From contig JAUPFP010000001.1 in NCBI GenBank assembly GCA_036925085.1, forward strand, positions 18,785,342 through 18,849,341: DNA of 64,000 bases. Direction: 5' to 3'. Below, piece by piece: positions 1-8,071 of the stretch. The notes under the pieces were generated by a model. That model was given only the letters and a program-made list of their open reading frames with translations, was not told the origin of the DNA and searched no databases. Positions within the stretch are counted from its first letter, which is position 1, and every line of letters begins with the position of its first letter. This stretch comes from Brachycybe producta (lineage: Eukaryota > Arthropoda > Diplopoda > Playtdesmida > Andrognathidae). A program made the translations under genes and the position numbers.

Positions 1-2084
1 TCCCACTTGTGTCCCGCCAACAAGAGGTCTAACGCTCTTTGCATAGTGGCAGGAGCATTGCAGAGTTCGAAAGGCATTCTTCGGAACTCAAAAAGACCTT
101 GAGAGCAAATGAATGCTGTCTTCTCAATGTCTTGCTCCGCCATCCTGACCTGCCAGTAACCACTAGCAAGGTCTAGAGTTGCGAAATACTTCGCTCCAGC
201 AAGTGAATCGAGGGCATCATCGATGCGAGGTAACGGGTACTGATCCGCCTTAGTTTGGGCATTCAGTCGCCGATAGTCCACGCAAAAACGAAAGCCACCA
301 TCCTTCTTGCGAACAAGCAAGATAGGGCTCGCGTAAGGACTATGCGAAGGTTGGATTACCCCTGCATCCAACATCTTCGCTACCTCTTCTCTCTCGATTG
401 CATGAGCCGCCGGAGCGGTTCTTCGCAATCCTTCACGCACAGGAGGTAACCCACCGGTATCAATAGTGTGCTCGACGAGCGGGGTTTCCCCCAGCTCTGT
501 ATAATCGAACGCAAAATGATCACGGCGTTCCAGCAGGAACTCCCGAAGCTGTGCCGCCTCCTCAGGCTTCAGACTAGGTCCAATTTTAAGGCACTCTTCG
601 AGAGTGGGCTTGACTTCCGCATTGAGGATCCGGCGACCTTTCTTCGTTGCCCCTCTCAACTTAGGCGGAAGCCCCCCTGGTCGACCATCTCCATGAGTGG
701 GGTCTCCCCCTCTCAACTTAGATGGATCGTCCAGTCCCACCACTAGGGCTGCCTCCACAGCTTGAGCTGTCGCCACACCCTCCCCTGTTTCCAGGGCAAT
801 GGGTACGTCGGCGACGTTCTCAAGCCAAATGTCGTAAGAGCCTTCCTCTGTGGCTTCGGCAATACCTGCCACTGCCAACAGACCACGGCCACCTAAGGCT
901 TTACGATGGGGCTCAACGAGAAGCAGCTGTCCAGGGCCAGCATGCTCTATCAAGCTCACGGAAACTATCTTCCGCTCATGAGCTGATAACCACACGTTCT
1001 GCAACAGTCGCAGGGAACAAACTTCCCCGCTCCTAATTGGAGAACTGGTCTCGACAAGCGTGGGTGACACAATGTCAACCCACCCATCCACCTTTTCAGG
1101 CTCCACAGGCATACCTTCCGGGAACCCGAAAGGAGGGAGTAGCACCGGCTCCACAGAATCGTGAAGCCTCGCCAACGCCTCCAATACAGAGCTCGGAAGT
1201 TGTACCGAAGTACCCTGCGCAGCCTGAATGGCCAGTGCGGCATGAAGAGCATCTGGATGTGCATTCCAGATGTCTTCCCGGAAATAAACTTTCCGGCTCA
1301 CGACGTCCAACATTAACCCAAACCGGGAAGCCAGGTCAACACCTATTACGGCTTCCCCTTCACCCTCAATGAGGAGAAGATGGGTATGTATGGACCGTCC
1401 GTGGATTGACATGTCCACGTACATGACTCCTTCTATCTGGATGGAGTACCCGCTCATGCCCGTCAGGAATGAGGGGAGGCTAACCTCCTGCACCGGTAAC
1501 TCCATCTCCCGTGCCACCGACATGCTCATTACCGATACTTCAGCACCGGTGTCGACGATCGACTCAACCAGCCGACCATCCATCGACACCAGAACACGCG
1601 GTGCCCCACGCAAGTAAGCACGGCTCTGTAATTCTGGAATGGGCAACCGTCGTTGCCCGACATTACTTCTCTGAGCCTCATCCGGTCGTACTGGGTGCTC
1701 AGGGGCCTGGCTTCCAGTCTCCACTCCAGGAGACCCACCAGGCCTGGGCGACAGCATGGGCGCACCAACGCTCGAAGCCCTCGTAATGCCCGTACCATTC
1801 GGACCTTCCTCCCCCTCATCAGGGAAGAAAGGTGCCACCCAGCTCTCCAGCCGGGCAAGCGCAGCTTCCAGTGTGGGGCTTGGCTCCTGAAATACCCACT
1901 GGGTAATTTCTGGGTCCGCAGACCTAGCCAGAGGCACCCCTGCGTCATGCAGGATACCCACATATCTGGAGACTGCCCGAAGGTACGCTCCTTCTTTACT
2001 TCGCCGGCTTTGCCGGACACCTGAGTTTTCAAGCATTACCGGTCGACTGCAGCTCAGTTCTGCAGGGACCGGCGCCGGTTTAAC
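1..2084 (-). CDS. pol: pol (protease - reverse transcriptase), partial
   Basis: This frame lies -1 to gag and is open from the slip site at 2084 to the window edge. Aspartic protease: the catalytic D-T-G-A-E is at 1553-1539, in the context ESIVDTGAEVSVMS. After a ~270-residue linker comes the RT N-terminus: EEVAKMLDAGVIQPSHSPYA, then VRKKDGGFRFCVDYRRLN near 310-250, then YPLPRIDDALDSL and LASGYWQVRM. The frame is cut before the YxDD motif. I saw no stop in it, unlike the gag of the same copy. The product would be a Gag-Pol fusion made by frameshifting that processes Gag and copies the RNA. Family assignment is certain; activity cannot be judged because RNase H and integrase are outside the window. 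Confidence 0.88.
2039..2084 (-). promoter_or_regulatory. -1 programmed ribosomal frameshift signal (gag/pol)
   Basis: Minus strand: heptamer G TTA AAC (2084-2078), in the correct phase for gag, then a 5-nt spacer (CGGCG), then a stem: CCGGTC pairs with GACCGG and CTGCAG with CTGCAG, with a C/TC internal bulge and the 7-nt loop AACTGAG carrying the gag stop. Shifting -1 gives GTT AAA CCG GCG and reads straight into the protease frame. GTTAAAC is a known slippery heptamer (equine arteritis virus). Heptamer, phase, spacer and stem were all read directly from the sequence. Confidence 0.85.
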
Positions 2085-3861
2085 GAGGGCGGGCCCTCGT
2101 TTCTGGCGACAGGTAGATAGAACATCTGTCCATCAATGACGGTGGACAGATACTCCCGGCCCTGCAGTACCACGGGTGCTAGACCCGGCAGGTACTGCAC
2201 CACTGGGCTTTCGCCCGGTGGTACTCGAGCAACCTGTCCTTGGGCAACTGCCCTCGGACAGTCCTTCCTAAGGTCACCCATCTGGTTACACCGAAAGCAT
2301 GGACCAGGTTGCCTACGAGTAGGACCTCCACCTCCAGCCGTTTGGCTAGAACCTGACGGGGCTGCTGTGGACTTATTTCCACCCTGGCTCTGCCGCTTCG
2401 TCTTTCTTCCCTTCTGCCCTCCGGTCTTGGCGGTAGCTCCGTCCGATTTGGACGGTGCCGCTGCCTTCGCACCCGAAGAGGTAGAGGTAGACGTAGCAGA
2501 GCCCTTGGGCTTTGCCACAGCACCAGAGACCTTGGCCGCAGCCTTGGTCCCTGGTACCGTCAAGGTACGGTCAGGTAACGCTCCCGCCGTAAGCATGTCG
2601 GCCTCGACCAACATTGCCTCGGTGGTAAAGTCCCTGACCGTCTCAGCTTTCGATCCCCAGAGAGGTCTGAGAATCTCCGGCTGCAGTTTCTTCTTGTATC
2701 GGAGGAGTCGACAAGACTCATCCTCACCAGGAGAAACTCGTTCTGCTAGCTCAACAAAGCGCCAGTAGAACGCCTGGAGTGATTCCGCAGGCCCTTGCTT
2801 CATGGCCTCGAAACGGTCAAAACAGGCCTGAGCCTGATTCTTCGTCCCAAAGCGGTGAAGCATAGCCTGCCTCAACTCCGGCCAGGTCAGGTTCGGCTTG
2901 AACTCCACCAAACAGGCGTAATGTTCCTCTGCCGGACCATCGAGCAGGTACGTAAAGAAACTGCACCTGGCCTCATCCGTCCAGCGCTGAGCCCGAGCTT
3001 TGGCTTCGAACTGCCGGAGAAAAGGCGTAATGTCCTCTCGTCCATCATACCGGATGAACGAGTGAACTGGGTTAAAGAACCCAAACGCCTGGATCTCCGA
3101 CGGGACAGCCGGTGCAGGCGTCCACGGCGCGGTACTTACCCGACGTGGTGCCCTGCCCCGGTTCCCCGAAGTCTCAGCATCGGATTCAGCATCCTCGGGT
3201 TCCACCAAGTGGACCCGTGGTCGCTGAACGGGCGGAGGGACTCCCCGACCACCTCCCGTAGGAGCGGTCCGAGTTCCTCCACCGGGAGGCATCCGCCTGG
3301 CCGGAGCCGGCGGCACCTCCCTACCTGCACCTTCCCGGTGCACGGGCGACGGTGTGAACCGAGGAGCCGCCCGATCCCTGGGGAAAGATGACCCTGCCAT
3401 CGCAGTTCATCAATCCCCCTGGCAACCTCACGGAGCTCCTCCTCAGTCATCGACGCCAACCATGACGTCGTGTTCACTGAGGGTGGCCCCGTGGTCCCTA
3501 CCACCTCTCCCGCTAAGGGATTACCTCCCCGTCCAACCGGACGGGAGGCGGTGGAGGTTAACCGGCCGGCCATAGGCCGTACGCCTGTCCCAGTTGGGGT
3601 CGGCGACCCTCCATCACCACCGTCTCCCGGTGCTCCCCCGGAGGCAGTGTCCCGACGGTGCGTCCGCACCGTCACAAAGCCTCCAGCCGGAGGTTGGTCC
3701 GTAGGTTCAACCTCTACGACACCTTCCTCCGTGGAATCACCGGGCGCGTTCCCGCCAACAGCACCCTCAACAGGGTGCCGCCCCTCCGGCCGCCTACCGC
3801 GGCCGATGGTGCGGGAACGCAACTCCAATCCTTCCAACAAACTGCTTCCCCGACCAGACAT
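2054..3861 (-). pseudogene. gag: gag of element A (one frameshift)
   Basis: Structural polyprotein. Start chosen at ATG 3861-3859 (MSGRGSSLLEGLEL), homologous to ATG 52117 in element C. An N-terminal Pro/Gly/Arg-rich region is followed by a Retrotrans_gag capsid (FFNPVHSFIRYDGREDITPF through RFGTKNQAQACFDRF to DESCRLLRYKKKLQPE), a Lys/Ser/Thr-rich linker and a CCHC-like knuckle. Two defects: the frame changes near 3400-3390, after GHLSP, compared with element C; and the knuckle reads C-x2-C-x4-D-x4-C, with Asp where His should bind zinc. The stop TGA (2056-2054) lies inside the loop of a predicted frameshift stem. The frameshift could be an assembly error, but the open pol frame argues that the copy is otherwise young. 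Confidence 0.85.
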
Positions 3862-3959
3862 CGGGAAAACAGGGTCTTGGCCGATTTCGTCCGTGCGAAC
3901 ACGGGCAAAACTGGCCACCACTTGTTGGAAGAAACTCTACCGTGAAATACGGTGAATTT

Positions 3960-4700
3960 ACGGACAAGAGTCCGCAAAACACCGACAATTAACGGTAGAA
4001 CCGTAAACTACCGCAGTTTCACGGACAAAAGTCCGTGTCCCACGGTCAGATTTACGGTGGAGTTCCTTCTTACCGTTTTCGACCGGTGATATACGGACAA
4101 CCGTCCGTTGTTCGCCGTCTAATCATGGTACAAAGCTCTTTCACCGTCCTAGAACGGAGATACACGGACAACGGTCCGTAATCTACCGTCCACCAACGGT
4201 TAAACTGACTTCTTACCGTGTTCGAACGGTGATTCACGGACAAAAGTCCGTAATCCACCGTCTACTTACGGTAAAACTTGACCGTAACCCGGTTTAACCA
4301 CGGTATCACGGACAAAAGTCCGTGTCCCACGGTATAACACCGGTAAACCTGGCCGCAGACGGGTTTCCGCCGTAGTTCCACGGACAAAAGTCCGTGCCCT
4401 ATGGCGTACTACCTGTCTACCGGACAAGCTACGGTTAAGTTCCCCTTTTCACCGGGTTCTACCGGTTCCGCACGGTAAATCACCGTGCCACCGGTATACT
4501 GACGGTAAAAAGACCGTTATCCCGCGTTCGGACGGTCCTGCACGGTCAACCACCGCGCCCACCATCCTACTTACGGATAACCTAGGGCTTTCCCCGGTGA
4601 CCACCGCGGTATCACGGACAACCGTCCGTGTCCCACGGTCCTTCACCGGACTACTACGCCCTAAGCCGCGATCGGCCGTAGTTCCATGGACAAATGTCCA
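3960..4700 (-). repeat. Leader hairpin array, ~72-nt period (element A)
   Basis: Nine perfect or near-perfect dyads of the form ACGGAC-N4-GTCCGT start at 3960, 4021, 4093, 4164, 4236, 4308, 4380, 4614 and 4687. Spacing is 61, 72, 71, 72, 72 and 72 nt; then comes a gap filled by two variant dyads (GCACGGT...ACCGTGC near 4470 and a degraded one near 4531), and 73 nt between the last two. Between dyads lie further ACCGT/ACGGT words. The array fills the untranslated leader between the PBS and gag. The same order recurs in element C. Confidence 0.9.
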
Positions 4701-4763
4701 CGCCCTACCGGCACCACACGACTCCGGTCTTGCCGACCGCACAAGAGAGGCTGGTGGTAGCGC

Positions 4764-4781
4764 TACCCGGCGCCTCCACCA
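4764..4781 (-). other. Primer-binding site, element A
   Basis: Begins TGGTGGAGGCGCC two bases inside the LTR edge, the expected position for a tRNA primer site starting with TGG. Identical to 51197-51214 in element C. The priming tRNA is not identified; its 3' end would read ...GGCGCCTCCACCA. Confidence 0.75.
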
Positions 4782-4783
4782 AT

Positions 4784-5622
4784 TGTAACGACCCGACTTG
4801 GTCGCTACAATACCTACGGCAAATTCGAACCAACTTACCGTCGCTTGACCTCCTTGGGACGGGTCGAAGCGCTGGCCAGCCCTCCTCTTGTACCCGTCCG
4901 TGCCACGGGTAGCGCCGGTTGGAGGTCCTGTCCCTCGCCGCAAGTCGATGGACGAAAGACCGCCGAACAAGACGAGGAACCCACGGTAGATCCCCGATGG
5001 ATCCTACCGCGGAACCGCACGCGAAGCACCGGCCGACACGATGGAAAACACGCCGGACACAGGACGGTGAAGTACCGGTGCACCCCACCGGTAAACCCCC
5101 ACCCTCCTCGCGGTAACTTCCCCACAATGTATTATTAAAGGACACGGACACAGTGGTTAGGGAGTGAAAATAAACAATATATATTTATTCAATGGAATAA
5201 ATGAACAATAAAACACTCACTTATAAATAGGCAATATCTGCTGGTAAATTCTACCAGCAGAGAGCCAAAACAAGAGATGCAAATATATGATAAAAGATGA
5301 AACTCCTGGCTAATCCCAGCCAGGAGAAGAGGTTAACAACCTCCACACTCCAAGGAAACAAAGAGATGAATGGCGGCCATCTTGGCCACCTGTTGAATGA
5401 TGAGAGCTCACACACATCCACCAACATCAAGGGTTTCACTTCCACTGTCCAGTATACAATGGCTGCCACCATTATATACACCCCCAGGCTGCTCCACCTG
5501 GGGGAGGACAGGGACCCTTGCTGGCCATTTTGTCGTCTGCCTGGCACTCAATTTAGCAAGTGCCTAGCAGACGACATGGGATTTAGTTCTGCACCACAAA
5601 GGAGCAGAACTGGGTCGTCACA
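4784..5622 (-). repeat. 5' LTR of element A
   Basis: 839 bp with TG...CA ends; in element sense it begins TGTGACGACCC and ends GGGTCGTTACA. It contains a TATA-type motif (TATATAA, around 5470) and an AATAAA-type region near 5210-5170 in element sense. A consensus 5' splice site GTAAGT is at 4838-4833, about 50 nt before the LTR end, at the same place as in the other LTRs of this lineage. Confidence 0.92.
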
Positions 5623-5838
5623 ATATTTTTCTTTTAACAACTTAAACATGGACCTAGAAATGACTGATATGGTAGCTCCAGTATCGTACAATATGTTTAT
5701 ATTGTAGCCTAAAATACATGCAGAGAATATGGGACATGAGTGGGGTTTTTCCCTAACGTTATTTAACATTTTGCGTGATTTGTAATGTCTTCTCCCTTTT
5801 TGACACGCAGGTTTACCTGAGGGAGTTTTTAGTTTCCC
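5623..5838 (-). pseudogene. Protease (start of pol) of element 2, cut by insertion
   Basis: Read in the -1 frame from the GGGAAAC slip site, the frame is open without a stop through to an aspartic-protease core with the catalytic triad in YDTGATISVISRSMFKLL. It ends abruptly at 5623 where the LTR of element A begins. Codons after that point belong to the LTR. The role would be Gag/Pol maturation. Loss is by insertion, not by decay. Confidence 0.82.
5792..5838 (-). promoter_or_regulatory. -1 programmed ribosomal frameshift signal (gag/PR), element 2
   Basis: Slippery heptamer G GGA AAC (5838-5832) is in gag phase, with the gag stop TAA immediately after it (5831-5829). Six nt downstream CTCCC (5825-5821) can pair with GGGAG (5796-5792), enclosing a small CAGG/CCTG hairpin. 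The -1 reading GGG AAA CTA AAA ACT stays open into the DTGA protease. GGGAAAC is an established slippery sequence (simian D-type retrovirus gag-pro). Confidence 0.83.
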
Positions 5839-6869
5839 TGTTTCGGATGATTTCCTTGTCGCTGTGAATTTCTCTGACCTTGATGATTTCCCTGTCTTGT
5901 AAAGTTTCCCTGTCTAGAATAGTTTCCCTGTCCAGAATAGTTTCCCTGTCCAGAATAGTTTCCCTGTCCAGAATAGTTTCCCTGTGGGTTATTTCTACCA
6001 GTGTTTTGGCAGTATTTACTAGTATGACCCAGTCGGTTACAGTTATAGCATCGTGTTGGTGTTTGATTTTGTGGTGAGGAAGTTTGCATTCTGCAATCCT
6101 TGGCAAAGTGACCAGGTTTCTGGCATTTGAAACATATATAATGTTGTGGTTTTTGTGTTTGCTGGTGTGGTCCTTTCTCATTTGTGTTTTGTTTTTCAAT
6201 AGACATAATTTTCTTTTTAAATTCTTCTTCTATTCCTTTTATTTTGGTTTTTAATTTTTCGATTTCTTTATCTTTTTCAACTTCGAGTACATTTACCCCA
6301 TATTTTGTCTGAGTGAGTTTGTCATTCTCCTCTTCAGCTAACACTATGTGGACGGTTTCTTCTAGATTTCGGGGATTTCTGGAGAGAACAAATCTCCTTA
6401 CCTTGGGCAGTAACCCTTTTATAATTTGTGCCTGGATCATGCTATCCCTGGTGACAATTTGGTCTTTGGTAGGGGTCCCTTCTATGACAGCTCGGCCCAG
6501 AGTACGCACTTTTGAAATAAATTCTATGGCAGTTTCACCATGCCCCTGTTTAGCCTCAAAAAATTTCTGCAAAGTTATTTGTCTTGGCTCTGCAGGCTGA
6601 AATCTTTGTATGATTAAAGATCTGAGTTCTCCAAGTGTGGTTATTTCCTTTACCTCTGGGTGATCTCTCAAAAAATCTGCAGCTAAGCCTCTACACTTAG
6701 ATCGAAAAACAATTATTTGGAATGCTTCATTCCATTCGGCAAGGTGAGCAACATCTTCTGGATGATGGAAAAAATCCTCTGCTGTGGGTCCCTTTTCATC
6801 TCCTGAGAAGCTTGGGATGAGGGAGGTAAAGTTAAGATGAGCATTTTGTGGAGCTTGAGTCTGAGCCAT
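5829..6869 (-). CDS. gag: Gag polyprotein of element 2 (346 aa)
   Basis: Starts at ATG 6869 and is intact to TAA 5829. Residues ~20-200 form a Retrotrans_gag-type capsid: FRSKCRGLAADFLRDHP, then LRSLIIQRFQP, then FFEAKQGHGETAIEFISKVR. A charged coiled-coil segment follows (EVEKDKEIEKLKTKIKGIEE), then two perfect CX2CX4HX4C knuckles (CFKCQKPGHFAKDC and CYNCNRLGHTSKYC). The tail is an imperfect tandem repeat of GQGNYS units, which a 15-bp DNA repeat encodes. It binds and packages element RNA. It starts 35 nt downstream of the CHHC ORF in a different frame, and its C-terminus runs into the frameshift signal. No coding lesion was seen. Confidence 0.9.
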   Translation of the reverse strand: MAQTQAPQNAHLNFTSLIPSFSGDEKGPTAEDFFHHPEDVAHLAEWNEAFQIIVFRSKCRGLAADFLRDHPEVKEITTLGELRSLIIQRFQPAEPRQITLQKFFEAKQGHGETAIEFISKVRTLGRAVIEGTPTKDQIVTRDSMIQAQIIKGLLPKVRRFVLSRNPRNLEETVHIVLAEEENDKLTQTKYGVNVLEVEKDKEIEKLKTKIKGIEEEFKKKIMSIEKQNTNEKGPHQQTQKPQHYICFKCQKPGHFAKDCRMQTSSPQNQTPTRCYNCNRLGHTSKYCQNTGRNNPQGNYSGQGNYSGQGNYSGQGNYSRQGNFTRQGNHQGQRNSQRQGNHPKQGN

Positions 6870-6904
6870 GGTGAAACAAGAGGTTTAATAAGCAAATTCT
6901 TTTA

Positions 6905-7369
6905 TTAAGTGGGTCTCATGGGTCGACTACTAATTCTGGCAACGTATTCTCTCTTCTGGGTTTTTGTCATATGACTCAACTCATTAGAGTTCACAAATCT
7001 GAAATATTTTGGGGCTGATCGGGCCTCCTCTTCCAATTTTCTGATTTCATCTTGAGTGTATGTTTCCTCCTCCCAGTTTTCAGAACAAGTGATTAATTGT
7101 AGACTTAAATCATCTATATAGGGAACCTGTTTCTTTTGGACTCCAGACTTCTGTTTGTCTTGAATTTCCTTGTCCCAATCTTCTACAGGGGGTGGGAGAT
7201 TAAATACTGGTTGTAGGTTCCAAGTTGGAAGAGATGAGGAAATGGGGCAGATCTTTGGCAAATTTCTGGGGCTGTATGGGCAGCGCATATAATGTTTATT
7301 GTAACTGGTAGCTTTAATTAGACAGTGACCCTTTTTAAATGGACAAGGAATAAGATAAGGTTCATTCAT
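6905..7369 (-). CDS. GTSF1/Asterix-like CHHC zinc-finger protein encoded by LTR element 2 (154 aa)
   Basis: First ORF after the PBS, intact from ATG 7369 to the stop at 6905. Residues 9-30 form C-x5-H-x10-H-x3-C (CPFKKGH...KHYMRC), the U11-48K/GTSF1 CHHC finger, which in GTSF1 binds RNA including tRNA. A vestige of a second finger follows (C41-P42). Residues 59-68 read PPPVEDWDKE, matching the acidic tryptophan motif of the GTSF1 C-terminal region that contacts PIWI proteins. Further Trp residues lie at 50 and 99 (SENWEEE). The C-terminus is charged (RKLEEEARSAPKYF) and Arg-rich. The finger and W motif are seen directly; GTSF1 relationship is inferred from their order and spacing. It may act on the tRNA primer or the piRNA pathway, or be a leader-encoded gag accessory. 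One residue more than usual lies between the two His. Confidence 0.72.
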   Translation of the reverse strand: MNEPYLIPCPFKKGHCLIKATSYNKHYMRCPYSPRNLPKICPISSSLPTWNLQPVFNLPPPVEDWDKEIQDKQKSGVQKKQVPYIDDLSLQLITCSENWEEETYTQDEIRKLEEEARSAPKYFRFVNSNELSHMTKTQKREYVARISSRPMRPT

Positions 7370-7448
7370 ATTAATGTAAGTCTTAAGCCAAGTTGATTCA
7401 AATTTAGAAATAGGTTAAACTTTAAACAAAACTTTAAATAGTAAAACT

Positions 7449-7468
7449 GAATCCTGTTCACGACGCCA
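7449..7468 (-). other. Primer-binding site, element 2
   Basis: The plus strand reads GAATCCTGTTCACGACGCCA, which looks exactly like a tRNA T-arm/acceptor 3' end with CCA. The minus strand is therefore a PBS beginning TGGCGTCGTG, three bases inside the LTR edge at 7472. The acceptor sequence resembles tRNA-Ser, but this is not certain. Confidence 0.8.
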
Positions 7469-7471
7469 TTT

Positions 7472-7900
7472 TGTTGGCCGTTCTCTATGTGTAAACTTTA
7501 TTGGTGAGAAAGGCCAACTGATTTTTTAAACTCAGGTTCATCAGATCAATGAAGATCTATAATGAAATTTTTCTGTATATATAAAGTCACTTAATAACAC
7601 ACTACATCAACTTGACTTAAAATTTAAAAAAAATGTTTTATTGTGACAAAATAGGGCTTATAAGTTACATTCAAACAAACTAAGATATAAACTACAAAAA
7701 TTAGATTTTAGCTTAAGTAAAAACAAAAATAAACATATTATGTAACTGAGCTTTAAATACTAAATGCAACCAAGATAAATGGAAGGACCAGAATAGTCAA
7801 ATTAGGGCATAATAAAGGGAAATGAAAGAAACAATTTATGGTAAAAGGGGTATAACCAATAGGGTTGGTTAATTCTTAGGATAGGCCAAATCAGCCTAGA
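7472..7900 (-). repeat. Putative 5' LTR of element 2 (outer end not resolved)
   Basis: The LTR edge TGTTGG (plus strand) sits at 7472 directly outside the PBS. The upstream sequence is AT-rich with no ORF. I could not locate the other terminus, so the end given here is arbitrary; the LTR could extend to around 8.4-8.9 kb. Confidence 0.4.
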
Positions 7901-7934
7901 GCATTTAACAAAAAAAAACAATGTAACAACTTAC

Positions 7935-8071
7935 AGTACAAACAGCCCAACCATCATTGTTGTTCAAGTTTTCCAAGTCTCCCACTGTTAAGCCTAGAAG
8001 ATTTCTAGTTTTTTCTCTAAGGTATTCTTCACACACTGGACCAACAATCACCTTGAATGGTAACTCATTTG
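7935..8071 (-). CDS. Candidate orphan exon, unknown protein
   Basis: A minus-strand block bounded by a good acceptor (TTTTGTCTGACAG before 8071) and a consensus donor (GTAAGT, 7934-7929). It is open in the frame NELPFKVIVGPVCEEYLREK...LTVGDLENLNNNDGWAVCT. I do not recognise the protein. It may be an exon of an unidentified host gene, a captured exon, or chance within a repeat. Confidence 0.28.

Larger units (their letters stand above)
1..5622 (-). mobile_element. Ty3/Gypsy-like LTR retrotransposon A, 5' part (window-truncated)
   Basis: Reading down the minus strand: 5' LTR (5622-4784), primer-binding site, a ~0.8-kb leader full of short dyads, gag, then protease and reverse transcriptase in the -1 frame, leaving the window at base 1. 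It is much richer in G+C than its surroundings. It is the same lineage as the complete element at 50371-61218, with near-identical gag and RT protein. Its LTR edge at 5622/5623 falls inside the protease frame of the next element, so it is a nested insertion; the 4 bp outside the edge are ATAT, and the other flank lies off the window. Confidence 0.93.
5623..7472 (-). mobile_element. LTR retrotransposon 2 with GTSF1-like ORF, interrupted by element A
   Basis: Minus strand order: end of a 5' LTR at 7472, PBS 7468-7449, a CHHC zinc-finger ORF (7369-6905), gag (6869-5829), and protease reached through a -1 frameshift site, broken off at 5623 by the LTR of element A. RT, RNase H and IN would lie beyond element A, outside this window. 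Base composition is AT-rich, unlike element A. Confidence 0.85.

Noticed and set aside
2136..2768. Long plus-strand frame over gag of element A
   Set aside because: Antisense shadow of gag in GC-rich sequence.
3960..4700. CRISPR-like array (regular ~16-bp dyads with ~56-nt spacers)
   Set aside because: Eukaryotic LTR-element leader; dyads vary in loop and stem, spacers share ACCGT words and are not unique, and the same array recurs in another element copy.
5813..6199. Alternative frame with ETILDR repeats over gag
   Set aside because: Shadow frame of the gag C-terminal DNA repeat; the in-frame gag with CCHC knuckles explains the region.
7449..7468. tRNA gene 3' end
   Set aside because: Only the last 20 nt of a tRNA are present, with encoded CCA, exactly beside an LTR edge: a primer-binding site, not a gene.
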